Source: Candidatus Omnitrophota bacterium
Lineage (GTDB): Bacteria; Omnitrophota; Gorgyraeia; Gygaellales; Profunditerraquicolaceae
Direction of reading: 5' to 3'
NCBI GenBank assembly: GCA_028715785.1
Contig: JAQURC010000003.1
Location: 155,423-190,419 of the forward strand
Length of the DNA stretch: 34,997 bases
Position 1 is the stretch's first letter. Every line of letters begins with the position of its first letter. Of this stretch, positions 21,508 to 31,227 are shown piece by piece. The translations under genes and the position numbers were made by a program. A model generated the notes under the pieces. It saw only the letters and a list, made by a program, of their open reading frames with translations. It was not told the origin of the DNA and did no database searches.

Positions 21508-23733
21508 CTACATTTTTGGCTTATATCTATTCATCAATAAGGAATTGGACACAACGGAAACCGAACTAAAGGCCATCGCCGCCCCGGCCACCATGGGATT
21601 AAGCAGCAGGCCGTTAAATGGATAAAGAATCCCGGCGGCAATGGGGATCCCGATTATATTATAAAAGAACGCCCAGAAAAGATTCTGCCTTATCTTCCTC
21701 ATCGCATATCCCGATAGGTCTATAGCCATTGCTACATCAGCCAGGTCGTCTTTAATTAAAATAATATCTCCCGATTCAATGGCTACATCCGTGCCGCTTC
21801 CGATAGCTATACCCAAATCAGCTTGGGATAAGGCCGGAGCATCGTTGATCCCGTCCCCCACAAAAGCAACTTTAAAACCCTCGTTTTGTAATTTCTTAAT
21901 TTCATCTAATTTGTCTTTTGGCAAGACTTCCGACAAGACCTTTCCAATACCTATTTCTTTGGCAATTGCCGCCGCAGTCCGCTTATTGTCACCGGTGATC
22001 ATAACCACATCTTTACCCATTCCCTTTAATTTATCAATTAAAGTTTTAGAGAACTCTTTTAAAGTGTCCCTTACCGCCGCTAAACCAACAAGCTGATTAC
22101 CTTTGGCAACTAAAGTTATGGTCTTTCCCTGTTTCTCTAACCTGTCTAAATCGCCTGCGGCAATTTTTATGTCAATGGCCATCTCTTGCATAAGCCGGCG
22201 GTTGCCTGCCAAGATCGTAATACCCTCTTCAATTTTACCAACTACTCCCTGGCCAGATATGGTTTCAAACTGCTGCATCGGCTTTAAAGAAACGCCTCTT
22301 TCTTTAGCTGCGCCAACCATGGCATCGGAAAGGACGTGGCCGGATGGTTTCTCCAAAGACGCAACAAGCATTAAAACCTCTTCCTCATTTCCCGCATAAC
22401 TTACTATATCTGTAAGTTTAGGTTTGCCTTCAGTAAGCGTTCCGGTTTTATCAAAAATGATTTTGTCGATTTCCGCAGCTATCTGTAAAGAGGCCGCGTT
22501 CTTGATAATTATTCCGTTTTCCGCCGCCTTTCCGGTCCCCACCATAACCGCTGTAGGAGTAGCCAGGCCCAGAGAACAAGGACAGGCAATAATTAACACC
22601 GCGATAAAAGTAGTTAAACCGAAAACAAAACCTTTGCCTAATAAGATCCAAATAAAGAAAGAGGCAAAAGCGATGATTAAGACCGCGGGCACAAAAATAG
22701 CGGCGACCTTATCCGCTAATTCCTGTATGGGGGCCTTGGACCCTTGAGCATCCTCAACTAACTTGATTATCTGGGCTAAGGCAGTATCTTTGCCTACTTT
22801 TGTAGCTTTAAACTTAAAAGTTCCGTATTTGTTTATTGAACCGCCGATAACCTTGTCATTTAGTGTTTTCTCTACAGGAATGCTCTCTCCGGTGATCATC
22901 GATTCATCGACGCTGGAATATCCTTCTGTAATTTTGCCGTCAACCGGTATCCTCTGCCCCGGCTTGACCACCACGATATCCCCCACAAACAATTCTTCAA
23001 CGGGAATTTCTATTTCCTGCCCCTGACGGACCACCACCGCTGTCTTAGGGCGCAGGTTCAATAAACGCTTGATACTTTGAGAGGTTTTCCTTTTGGTAAG
23101 GGCCTCTAAATACTTGCCCAATAGGATAAAAGTAAGCAAAAACGCGGCCACCTCATAATAAAGGTTGCTCATCCCAAAAGCTTTATTGCCCAGCCAGATA
23201 TTAATACTGACAAATAAACTGTATAGGAAAGCGCTGCCTACGCCTATTGCTACCAAAGTATCCATATTGGCCCTATGGACCCTTACCAGCGAAAAGATCC
23301 CGCGGGCAAAAAACTGATACCCGCAGATTAAAACCCCGCTTGCCAACAATAATTGGATAAGAGCCATATTGTCCATGATGATCTTATGCATGCCCAGCCC
23401 CGCGCATGGCCCCATAGAAATACACATCAATATAGCGGATAAGATTATCGAAACTATAAATTTTCTTTTCAGCCCCCTCACCTCTCTATCCCTTACTTCC
23501 TTTTCCCTGTCCAGGGACAGTTCGGGTAAAAAGGCTTTATATCCGGCCTTTCCAACCGCGGCGATTAGATCCGCCGGCTTTAATTTTTGAGGCTCAAATT
23601 CAATATACGCCTTCTCTGTAGCAAAATTAACCCGGGCGCTAAAAACCCCGGGGAGCCTTTTTAAGGCAGCTTCGATATTACTTGCGCATGAAACACAATG
23701 CATACCGGAAATATTTAAAACAACCTTTTCCAT
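21508..23733 (-). CDS. copA: Copper-exporting P1B-type ATPase CopA
   Basis: 741 residues. The N-terminal HMA domain has the Cu(I) site GMHCVSC (Cys13, Cys16). Membrane site CPC is at 384-386 (ACPCSLGLATPTAVMVGTG), the phosphorylated Asp is D428 in DKTGTLTEGKP, and the hinge is VGDGINDAPAL. The last helices have the YN and MAFSS residues typical of Cu(I) export (P1B-1). It moves cytosolic Cu(I) to the periplasm, where CusCBA can take over. Odd: the HP dipeptide of the nucleotide domain (usually SEHPL) reads SGHVL at 464-468. The gene is the last of the csoR-cus operon, with no clear Shine-Dalgarno 11 bases after the DUF1573 gene. Confidence 0.95.
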   Translation of the reverse strand: MEKVVLNISGMHCVSCASNIEAALKRLPGVFSARVNFATEKAYIEFEPQKLKPADLIAAVGKAGYKAFLPELSLDREKEVRDREVRGLKRKFIVSIILSAILMCISMGPCAGLGMHKIIMDNMALIQLLLASGVLICGYQFFARGIFSLVRVHRANMDTLVAIGVGSAFLYSLFVSINIWLGNKAFGMSNLYYEVAAFLLTFILLGKYLEALTKRKTSQSIKRLLNLRPKTAVVVRQGQEIEIPVEELFVGDIVVVKPGQRIPVDGKITEGYSSVDESMITGESIPVEKTLNDKVIGGSINKYGTFKFKATKVGKDTALAQIIKLVEDAQGSKAPIQELADKVAAIFVPAVLIIAFASFFIWILLGKGFVFGLTTFIAVLIIACPCSLGLATPTAVMVGTGKAAENGIIIKNAASLQIAAEIDKIIFDKTGTLTEGKPKLTDIVSYAGNEEEVLMLVASLEKPSGHVLSDAMVGAAKERGVSLKPMQQFETISGQGVVGKIEEGITILAGNRRLMQEMAIDIKIAAGDLDRLEKQGKTITLVAKGNQLVGLAAVRDTLKEFSKTLIDKLKGMGKDVVMITGDNKRTAAAIAKEIGIGKVLSEVLPKDKLDEIKKLQNEGFKVAFVGDGINDAPALSQADLGIAIGSGTDVAIESGDIILIKDDLADVAMAIDLSGYAMRKIRQNLFWAFFYNIIGIPIAAGILYPFNGLLLNPMVAGAAMAFSSVSVVSNSLLMNRYKPKM

Positions 23734-23744
23734 AATTTTTTTAA

Positions 23745-24458
23745 TTAGCCGCTTACTTCTGCTTCGATCCTAACTGAAGTTTCCGGATAGAGCGGGTCAT
23801 TGCTGCTGATAAAAACATCCCTGATCACCTTTCCGTTAGTTATCGATGGATGGGCTAGATCAAGGACAACCTCTAACTGGCCGCTTTTACCCGGGCCGAT
23901 AACCATCTGCCAGCCGGCTGGCGCTCCCTGGCTGCCGAAATAAGGGCTTTTATCTTTGCTTACGGTTAACGCGGCACTTACGCAGCTGCAGGAAACTTTT
24001 ATATTTTTAATGGCCAGATCCGCATTACCTTTGTTAAACAATTTGATATTCTTCGTAAGCTTGCCCTGCTTCTTGCTTGCTTTGCCGAAATTAAAGGAAG
24101 CGGCCTCTAAAATTATCTGCGGCCGTTTTTCTCCGGTTTCCTTAACCAATCTCTTCTCCACATCCTGCTTGATTTGTTCATCCAATATTGTATTCAGAGT
24201 GAATTTTTTCGCTACTTTGTAGAAAATCTCATCCTTGCTTGTGCCTGTTTCTATAAGGGCCTCGATATAAGCCTTCATCTCCCTTGCATCGGGACAATCG
24301 CATTTATCAAGGGTCATCGTAGTACAGCGCTTATCCCTGAGTTTAGGATAGATTTCCGCTTTTAAATCGGCGGCGGTTTGAGCCAACCCTATATGAGAAA
24401 AAAAAGTTAAACAAAAAAAAGACAAAATAATTACGCACATTTTACGATAAAACCGCAT
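23745..24458 (-). CDS. Secreted CcmH-like/DUF1573 fusion protein
   Basis: 237 residues with a signal peptide (VIILSFFCLTFFSHIGLAQ). The N-terminal part KCDCPDAREMKAYIEALIETGTSKDEIFYKVAKKF (about 52-86) resembles the CcmH/CcdA-linked helical domain of cytochrome c maturation, with CDC in place of CxxC. The C-terminal part SFNFGKASKKQGKLTKNIKLFNKGNADLAIKNIKVSCSCVS is DUF1573, an immunoglobulin-like fold with a CSC motif. Located between the YHS gene and copA in the copper operon, it may bind copper in the periplasm or handle thiols oxidised by copper. Domain calls are good; function is inferred. Confidence 0.8.
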   Translation of the reverse strand: MRFYRKMCVIILSFFCLTFFSHIGLAQTAADLKAEIYPKLRDKRCTTMTLDKCDCPDAREMKAYIEALIETGTSKDEIFYKVAKKFTLNTILDEQIKQDVEKRLVKETGEKRPQIILEAASFNFGKASKKQGKLTKNIKLFNKGNADLAIKNIKVSCSCVSAALTVSKDKSPYFGSQGAPAGWQMVIGPGKSGQLEVVLDLAHPSITNGKVIRDVFISSNDPLYPETSVRIEAEVSG

Positions 24459-24503
24459 TAGAAACCCTCCCTTTCCTGGTAGTTATAGATTCTATCCCTG
24501 ATT

Positions 24504-24905
24504 TCAATGATGGTGGCCTTCGTGCATACCGCTTGTGGCTTGCCCTGACATCTTTGCCTGTAATTCTTGTTCTACTTTTTTGATATACTTCTCGGGGTCT
24601 TTTTTAAACTCCTCGATACAGGAAGCACAGCAAAGATTATAGACTTTACCTTCATATTCATAGGTTACTTTTGTCTTTTCCTCGATTTTCTCCCCGCTTA
24701 CAGGACAGATTTTGTTGCCTACATTCACAGGTCCTCTTGCTGCCGCATCCTTTGTTGCTTCTGTTGCACCATGCTCATGCCCGCTATGGGCTTGCGCCAC
24801 CTGCTGGCCGCCGCTATGATCACCGCAGGTCATGCCGAAAGACAACGCGCTCATTCCAAAAACAAATAAACTTACAACTGTAACCAGCAATATTCTTCTT
24901 AGCAT
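24504..24905 (-). CDS. Secreted YHS-domain metal-binding protein
   Basis: About 133 residues from the ATG preceded by GGGAGGAAAG; the upstream in-frame ATG at 24923 would add 6 residues and includes this ribosome site, so it is less likely. A signal peptide (LLVTVVSLFVFGMSALSFG) is followed by a His-rich linker (HSGHEHG) and a YHS domain: NVGNKICPVSGEKIEEKTKVTYEYEGKVYNLCCASCIEEFKKDPEKYI. Cys residues of CPVSG and CCASC are likely metal ligands. The C-terminus has another His cluster, HEGHHH. It probably binds Cu(I) or other metals in the periplasm or at the outer membrane. Confidence 0.88.
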   Translation of the reverse strand: MLRRILLVTVVSLFVFGMSALSFGMTCGDHSGGQQVAQAHSGHEHGATEATKDAAARGPVNVGNKICPVSGEKIEEKTKVTYEYEGKVYNLCCASCIEEFKKDPEKYIKKVEQELQAKMSGQATSGMHEGHHH

Positions 24906-24931
24906 CTTTCCTCCCTTTTTCATTCTAAGCT

Positions 24932-25258
24932 CTAGATCCTCTTTAAATCTTTAGTTAAGAAATAACTCAGTATTGTCCTGATGACCACTATCGCCCCCAG
25001 AATACCCAACCCCTCCCAGGAAGGGGTAATAATTGTCTTAATGATATCGCTGGCAATAAAGAATTCCAATGCCAGCACCAGATAGCTGCCGAGTTTTATC
25101 CTGATAAGTTCATTGCGTTTGATGCAATCTTCCCTGCAGAATAACTCCTTTTTTATAAATTCAAGCAATACGATAATGATCCCCCAGATAGTAATCAAAG
25201 CGCCGGTTACATTTAGCGAAAAGCTGACCGCGTTTATAAAATTATGAAATGTATCCAT
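24932..25258 (-). CDS. DUF1622 membrane protein
   Basis: 108 residues with three membrane segments: FSLNVTGALITIWGIIIVLLEFI, LGSYLVLALEFFIASDIIKTI and LGILGAIVVIRTILSYFL. The pattern RIKLGSYLVLALEFFIASDII is diagnostic for DUF1622, a family of unknown role. It overlaps the end of the upstream ATPase gene by 17 bases, with GGGGGG about 10 bases before its ATG, so translation is coupled. It could be a small partner of a transporter; nothing in the sequence shows a metal site. Confidence 0.85.
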   Translation of the reverse strand: MDTFHNFINAVSFSLNVTGALITIWGIIIVLLEFIKKELFCREDCIKRNELIRIKLGSYLVLALEFFIASDIIKTIITPSWEGLGILGAIVVIRTILSYFLTKDLKRI

Positions 25259-27962
25259 CCCGGATAAACCCCCCTTTCTTATTTATTGCCTTTATCATCT
25301 CCATTGCCCAAAGAGGAAAAGAAGAAATCGCGATGACTAAAACCCAATCAAAAATCCCCAGCGGTTCGGTTTTGAATACTTTTTGTAAGAATGGAACATA
25401 GACTGCCGCCATCTGCAGGAAAAATGAGATACTCGCCGCAAGGATCAGCTTTTTATTGGTAAAAATCCCTATCTTAAATAAGGATTCGGTCATATTGCGG
25501 CAGTTAAAAGAATGGAATAACTGGCTGCAGGAGAGAACGATAAATGCGGCTGTCCTGGCACGTTCTATCCCTTCTTTTTCGATAAAGAGGACAAAGCTAA
25601 AAGCCAAGAGGCTGCAAGCGGCAATAAAGGCGCCCTGGGCCAGCATCAAAAATGCCCTCTGCTTGGTAACCACTGCTTCGTTAGCCTTACGCGGATGCCT
25701 TTTCATTATACCGGGGTCAACCGGGTCAACCCCTAAGGCAAGCGCGGGCAAGCCGTCTGTCACCAGGTTGACCCAGAGGATATGTATGGGTAATAACGGC
25801 ACCGGCAAACCGATCATCGAAGAAACAAACATCGTTAATATTTCTCCGGTATTACAAGAAAGCAAATAATGAATAAACTTTTTTATATTATCATAAATCC
25901 CCCTGCCCTCTTCAACCGCGGCCACAATAGAGGCGAAATTATCATCGGTAATCACCATATCCGAAACTTCTTTGGTAACATCTGTGCCGGTGATACCCAT
26001 AGCCACGCCGATATCCGCCTCTTTTACTGCCGGGGCGTCATTTACCCCGTCGCCGGTCATCGCCACAATCTGGCCCTTCTTTCGCCAGGCGCGCACAATC
26101 CTTAATTTATGCTCAGGCGAAACCCGGGCATAAACCGGAATTTTTTCTACCTCTTTGTAGAGCTCATCGTCGGTTAATTTATCCAGTTCTTCTCCGGTAA
26201 GCGCTAAAGAATCCTCTTTAAAAAACCCAAGCTCCCGGGCAATGGCTATGGCGGTATTCTTATGGTCCCCGGTTATCATTACGGTTTTTATACCCGCTTC
26301 ATAACACTCGATAATCGCCTTCTTAACCTCCTCCCTCGGCGGGTCAATCATGGCAATTAAGCCGGAAAAAACAAGGTCCTTTTCAATCAGCTCTGCTTCG
26401 TATTTATCGGGCGCTTTATCTAAAATTCTATAAGCCACAGCCAATACGCGCAAAGCCTTATTGGCTAAATCATTGTTTACTTTCAGGATCCTGCTCCTGT
26501 CGGCGCCGGTTAAAAGCCGGCTTTGCCCTTTATCTTCGATACCCACGCAATCATTTAACAATAAATCGGGGGCGCCCTTGACAAAAGCAATAAGTTTATT
26601 ATCTTGGGCCCTGCGCACAATAGTCATTTTCTTGCGCTCTGAATCAAAGGGGATCTCTTCCACAAAAGAAAATTTCCGCTCAAGTTCTTCTTTCCAAAAC
26701 CCAAGCTTCCCTGCGGCAGTCAAAATTGCCCCCTCCGTAGGATCTCCCACTATCTTAAAACTTGAATTATCTTTCACTAATTGCGCCCCATTGCAAAGGA
26801 CGCCGGCGTTAACCATCCTGACTAAATCCGGGTAATCATCTATAATAACCGGCTTCCCATCAACTAAAAACTCGCCTTTTGGTTCATATCCTACTCCGGT
26901 TACCTTAAATAAGGTATCCGAGGCGTAAACCGACTGCACAGTCATCTCATTTTTGGTTAAAGTCCCGGTCTTATCCGAACAAATTACCGTGGCACAACCC
27001 AGGGTTTCCACCGAAGGCAACTTCCTGATCAGCGCGTGGCGCTTGACCATCCGGTGCACGCCTAAAGCCAAAGCAATAGTCACCACCGCGGGAAGCCCTT
27101 CCGGTATGGCGGCAACGGCTAAACTAACGGCTGTTAAAAATACATCGATCATTTTTCCGCCGCGCAGCCATTCTAACAGGAATACCAATCCCACAAGAAT
27201 AAAACACAAGGCCACAATCCATTTGCCGAATTGCTCTAATTTCTTTTGCAAAGGCGTGGTTTCCTGTTCAATCTCCTGGACCATGCCGGCAATCTTGCCT
27301 AATTCTGTCTGCATGCCGGTTTCCGCAACTATGGCCCTGGCCTTTCCTGAAGCAACGGAAGTCCCCATATACACCATGTTTGCCCTATCGGCTAAAGGCA
27401 CCTCATTCTCTTTCAAGGCAAGGCTGGTTTTCATAACCGGGGTTGATTCTCCGGTCAAGCTTGCCTCCTGGACGCTAAAATTAGAAGTTCGCCAGATAAG
27501 CCGGGCATCGCCAGGCACGTTATCGCCGGCTTCCAATTCGATTAAATCTCCGGGGACTAACTCTTGGGAAGGTATAATATTATGTTGGCCGTCCCGGATA
27601 ACTTTTGAGGTAGGGCTGGATAGTTTCTTTAAGGCGGCTAAGGATTTTTCCGCGCGGTACTCCTGAATAAAACCTAAAATTGCATTCAGGATAACAATCG
27701 CAACTATGGCCAAAGCATCAACCCATTCTTTAAGGAAACCCGAAACCAATGCCGCTCCAATCAAAATCCAGACGATAAAATCCTGAAATTGCTCAAAAAA
27801 GATAGTCAACGGGCCGGCGCTTTTTTTTCCTTGAAGTTCGTTTAGGCCAAATTCTAATAAGCGTTTTTTAGCTTCTTGCCCGGGGAGGCCCAGATCAAGG
27901 CTGCTGTTCAACGCCTTTGCCGTTTCTTCTTCCGTTAAATTATAAAAATTTTTTTCTGGCAT
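25242..27962 (-). CDS. Cation-transporting P-type ATPase, P2A (SERCA-like calcium pump)
   Basis: 906 residues. Order: N-terminal cation ATPase domain, TM1-2, actuator domain with EASLTGES (about 166-173), TM3-4 with IPEGLP (286-291), phosphorylation site Asp330 in DKTGTLTKNEMT, nucleotide domain with FVKGAPDLLL, hinge MTGDGVNDAPAVKEADIG and C-terminal helices. Ca-site residues of SERCA are kept: Glu in IPEGLP, Asn and Glu in SCNTGEI (TM5), Asn/Thr/Asp in NLVTDGLP (TM6). It lacks the CPC motif, so it is not a copper pump. Yet it sits inside the csoR-cus-copA operon, 20 bases after cusA. Mn2+ or Ca2+ are the likely substrates. Confidence 0.92.
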   Translation of the reverse strand: MPEKNFYNLTEEETAKALNSSLDLGLPGQEAKKRLLEFGLNELQGKKSAGPLTIFFEQFQDFIVWILIGAALVSGFLKEWVDALAIVAIVILNAILGFIQEYRAEKSLAALKKLSSPTSKVIRDGQHNIIPSQELVPGDLIELEAGDNVPGDARLIWRTSNFSVQEASLTGESTPVMKTSLALKENEVPLADRANMVYMGTSVASGKARAIVAETGMQTELGKIAGMVQEIEQETTPLQKKLEQFGKWIVALCFILVGLVFLLEWLRGGKMIDVFLTAVSLAVAAIPEGLPAVVTIALALGVHRMVKRHALIRKLPSVETLGCATVICSDKTGTLTKNEMTVQSVYASDTLFKVTGVGYEPKGEFLVDGKPVIIDDYPDLVRMVNAGVLCNGAQLVKDNSSFKIVGDPTEGAILTAAGKLGFWKEELERKFSFVEEIPFDSERKKMTIVRRAQDNKLIAFVKGAPDLLLNDCVGIEDKGQSRLLTGADRSRILKVNNDLANKALRVLAVAYRILDKAPDKYEAELIEKDLVFSGLIAMIDPPREEVKKAIIECYEAGIKTVMITGDHKNTAIAIARELGFFKEDSLALTGEELDKLTDDELYKEVEKIPVYARVSPEHKLRIVRAWRKKGQIVAMTGDGVNDAPAVKEADIGVAMGITGTDVTKEVSDMVITDDNFASIVAAVEEGRGIYDNIKKFIHYLLSCNTGEILTMFVSSMIGLPVPLLPIHILWVNLVTDGLPALALGVDPVDPGIMKRHPRKANEAVVTKQRAFLMLAQGAFIAACSLLAFSFVLFIEKEGIERARTAAFIVLSCSQLFHSFNCRNMTESLFKIGIFTNKKLILAASISFFLQMAAVYVPFLQKVFKTEPLGIFDWVLVIAISSFPLWAMEMIKAINKKGGFIRDGYIS

Positions 27963-27982
27963 AATCAGGACATCTTACGGTT

Positions 27983-30900
27983 TTAATCTTTTGTTTTTTT
28001 GTCAGGGATCTCGATTAATCCCTTTTTGGCTTCTAAAGGAAGGCGTTTAATTTCAGAGTGATATTTCCAAATAGTATAAATTGCCGGTAAGACCACCAAT
28101 GTCAGGACCGTAGAAGAAGTCAGGCCGCCGATTAAAGGTGCGGCAATCCTTTTCATCACGTCCGCCCCTGTTCCTACGCTAAGCATTACAGGCATAAGCC
28201 CAAAGATATTGGCTCCCACAGTCATCAGCTTTGGCCTTAAGCGCTGCACTGCTCCCTCCATTACCGCATCATAAAGATCCGCAAGATTGTTCATTTTACC
28301 TTGCTGCTTTCTGCGGGAATACGCTTCATCCAGATAAACGATCATAATCGAGCCTGTTTCAGCGGCTACGCCCGCCAAGGCGATTAAACCGACCCAAACC
28401 GCAATGCTCATATTATAACCCAATAGAAATAAGTACCAGATACCGCCGATTAAAGCAAACGGCACAGACATCATCACGATGATCGTCTCAGTCACGGATT
28501 TAAAGGTAAAGAAATAAAGTATAAATATAATAAAAACAGTCAGAGGCACGAATATCTTCAATCTATTCTTGACTCTTTGCATATATTCATACTGGCCGCT
28601 CCAGGTAAGGGAATAACCGGTCGGCAGCTTTATTTGTTCTTTCACGGTTTTTTTAGCATCGGACACAAAACTGCCCACATCACGGCCGGCCATATCCACA
28701 TAGACATAACCGGAAAGCAGCCCATTTTCATCCCTAATCATCGAAGGGCCTAATTTTAAATTAATATCGGCAATTTGCGCCAAAGGAATATGCTTACCGT
28801 CCATTGTGGTAACCAATACGCGCTTGAGCCTGTCCACATTGTCCCTTAACTCCCGGCCATAGCGCACATTTATCGGGTAACGCTCCCTTCCTTCTATGGT
28901 CGTGGAAATATTTTCCCCGCCTATAGCAGACATAATAATATCTTCGGCATCTGCTACAGTTAACCCATAACGGGCAAGTTGTTTGCGTTTTAAATCAAAA
29001 TCTACGAAATAACCGCCGGCCACCCTTTCCGCGTAAACGCTGCGCGTGCCGGCAACGGTCTTTAAAACCTGTTCGATATGCTCTCCGATTTTTTCTATCT
29101 CGTCAAGGTTAGAGCCGTAAATTTTAATCCCTACGGGCGTGCGCACACCGGTAGTCAGCATATCAATCCTGGCTTTAATAGGCATGGTCCAGGCATTAGT
29201 TGTTCCCGGGATCTTCATCTTACTATCCATCTCGTCAATGAGCTTATCCCAGGTCATGCGAGGACGCCAATATTTCCTGTCCTTTAACACGACGGTTGTC
29301 TCCATCATGGAAAAAGGCGCCGGATCCGTTGAACTGGCAGCCCTGCCCGCCTTTCCGAATACACGTTCAACTTCAGGGAAGGATTTTAAAATTTTATCCT
29401 GCGTCTGTAATAATCTCGTGGCTTCTGTTATCGAAATCCCGGGCAAAGTCGTGGGCATGTAAAGTATTGTCCCTTCGTTAAGAGGCGGCATAAACTCCGA
29501 ACCCATCATCAAAAACGCAGGGACGGTAATTACCATGCTTAGCAGGGCTACGGCAACCACGGCATTCCTATGCTCAATCGCCCAATGGGCTATCGGCTGA
29601 TAAAGTTTGATTAAGAACTTACTGATGGGGTGATGGTCTTCAGAAACTATTTTTCCGCCGATAAAAAAATTGGCGATATGGGTTAAAAACTTATTTTTAA
29701 ACTTGTATTCCTTGCCCTTCACAAAGACCATGACTAATGCGGGGGTCAGGGTGATAGCAAGAAGCGCCGCAAAAAATATGGAATAATTTTTAGTAAAAGC
29801 CAGTGGCTTAAAGAGCCGGCCTTCTTGCGCCTCAAGAGTGAACACCGGCATAAAAGCAATTGCCATGACTATCAGAGAAGCAAATATCGGCGGCCCGACC
29901 TCTTTCATTGCGCCGATAACGATTTCATCGCGCGTCCCCTTTCGCAGGCCTTTTGCCCATTCGTCCAAACGCTTATGCACGTTTTCTACAAAGACGATGG
30001 ATGCATCCACCATATCACCGATAGCTACGACTATACCGCCTAAAGACATAATATTAGAAGTAAGATGCATCCAGCTCATCGGCATAAAAGCGATAATGGT
30101 AGCGATTGGCAACCCTATAATCGGTACCAATGCGGAACGAAAATGCAATAAGAAGAATATAAGCATTAAGCTGACGATAATGAGTTCCTGGATAAGGTTG
30201 TCTTTTACCGTATCAATAGAGGCCTTGATCAAATCCGAGCGGTCATAGACAGTAACGATCTTGACACCCTTGGGTAAAGAAGGCTCGATTTCTTTCAGCT
30301 TCTCCTTTACCTTATTAATAACATTAAGCGCATTTTCTTTGTGGCGCATGACCACAATGCCGCCAACCACTTCGCCTTTGCCGTCGAGTTCGGCAACGCC
30401 TCTCCTTATATCCGGCCCCAAAGAAACATTAGCAATCTGCCCTATGGTTACAGGAATGCCGTTCATCGATGAGCCCACCACAATATCTTTTATATCTTCT
30501 ATGGTTTTGATATAACCGCGCCCGCGCACCATATATTCTGCGCCGCTAAATTCGATAAGCCTCCCTCCGATGTCATTATTGCTCTTGCGGATATTCTCAA
30601 TTACCTGCATTAAGGGAATGTTATAGGCTAAGAGGGTATTAGGATTGATAGTAATCTGATACTGCCTGACAAACCCGCCTACGGTGGCTACTTCTGCGAC
30701 TCCCGGCACAGCCTGCAAATAATATCGTAAATACCAATCTTGAAAGCTGCGCAAGTCAGCTAAAGAATTTTTTCCGGTCTCATCTACAAGGGCATACTGG
30801 AATACCCAGCCTACTCCTGTTGCATCGGGGCCTAATTCAACTTGAACGCCTTCAGGCAGGCGGGGAATGATCTTGCTTAAATACTCCAATGTTCTTGAAC

Positions 30901-31225
30901 GCGCCCAATAGATATCCGTGCCGTCCTCAAAAATAATATATACGTAAGAGAACCCGAAGTCGGAAAATCCGCGGATGGCCTTAACCTTTGGCGCCCCTAA
31001 CATCGAAGTTACTATCGGGTAGGTCACTTGATCCTCGATGATATCCGGCGAGCGGTCCCAGCGGGAATAAATAATAACCTGCGTATCAGAAAGGTCCGGT
31101 ATGGCATCCAGAGGGACCTGGCGCATAGAATAAAGCCCGCCCAAGGTTACCACGCCAACCAGGAGAAATACGATAAATTTATTTTTGGCGCAAAACTCAA
31201 TTATATTTTCTACCAACTTCGTCAT
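27983..31225 (-). CDS. cusA: Heavy-metal RND efflux permease CusA/CzcA family
   Basis: 1080 residues, inner-membrane proton-driven metal pump. The N-terminus has TM1 FIVFLLVGVVTLGGLYSM then VPLDAIPDLSDTQVIIYSRW, the HME-RND signature. TM4 carries VAIGDMVDASIVFVENVHKRL with the proton-relay Asp. The porter segment with WTMPIKARIDMLTTGVRTPVG contains the Met-rich Cu(I)/Ag(I) path region of CusA, unlike CzcA of divalent metals. Two other nearby segments (DEMDSKMKIP) add methionines. It starts 2 bases after the cusB stop. Substrate assignment to Cu(I) rests on the csoR-cusCB-copA context as well as these residues. Confidence 0.93.
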   Translation of the reverse strand: MTKLVENIIEFCAKNKFIVFLLVGVVTLGGLYSMRQVPLDAIPDLSDTQVIIYSRWDRSPDIIEDQVTYPIVTSMLGAPKVKAIRGFSDFGFSYVYIIFEDGTDIYWARSRTLEYLSKIIPRLPEGVQVELGPDATGVGWVFQYALVDETGKNSLADLRSFQDWYLRYYLQAVPGVAEVATVGGFVRQYQITINPNTLLAYNIPLMQVIENIRKSNNDIGGRLIEFSGAEYMVRGRGYIKTIEDIKDIVVGSSMNGIPVTIGQIANVSLGPDIRRGVAELDGKGEVVGGIVVMRHKENALNVINKVKEKLKEIEPSLPKGVKIVTVYDRSDLIKASIDTVKDNLIQELIIVSLMLIFFLLHFRSALVPIIGLPIATIIAFMPMSWMHLTSNIMSLGGIVVAIGDMVDASIVFVENVHKRLDEWAKGLRKGTRDEIVIGAMKEVGPPIFASLIVMAIAFMPVFTLEAQEGRLFKPLAFTKNYSIFFAALLAITLTPALVMVFVKGKEYKFKNKFLTHIANFFIGGKIVSEDHHPISKFLIKLYQPIAHWAIEHRNAVVAVALLSMVITVPAFLMMGSEFMPPLNEGTILYMPTTLPGISITEATRLLQTQDKILKSFPEVERVFGKAGRAASSTDPAPFSMMETTVVLKDRKYWRPRMTWDKLIDEMDSKMKIPGTTNAWTMPIKARIDMLTTGVRTPVGIKIYGSNLDEIEKIGEHIEQVLKTVAGTRSVYAERVAGGYFVDFDLKRKQLARYGLTVADAEDIIMSAIGGENISTTIEGRERYPINVRYGRELRDNVDRLKRVLVTTMDGKHIPLAQIADINLKLGPSMIRDENGLLSGYVYVDMAGRDVGSFVSDAKKTVKEQIKLPTGYSLTWSGQYEYMQRVKNRLKIFVPLTVFIIFILYFFTFKSVTETIIVMMSVPFALIGGIWYLFLLGYNMSIAVWVGLIALAGVAAETGSIMIVYLDEAYSRRKQQGKMNNLADLYDAVMEGAVQRLRPKLMTVGANIFGLMPVMLSVGTGADVMKRIAAPLIGGLTSSTVLTLVVLPAIYTIWKYHSEIKRLPLEAKKGLIEIPDKKTKD

Positions 31226-31227
31226 AT

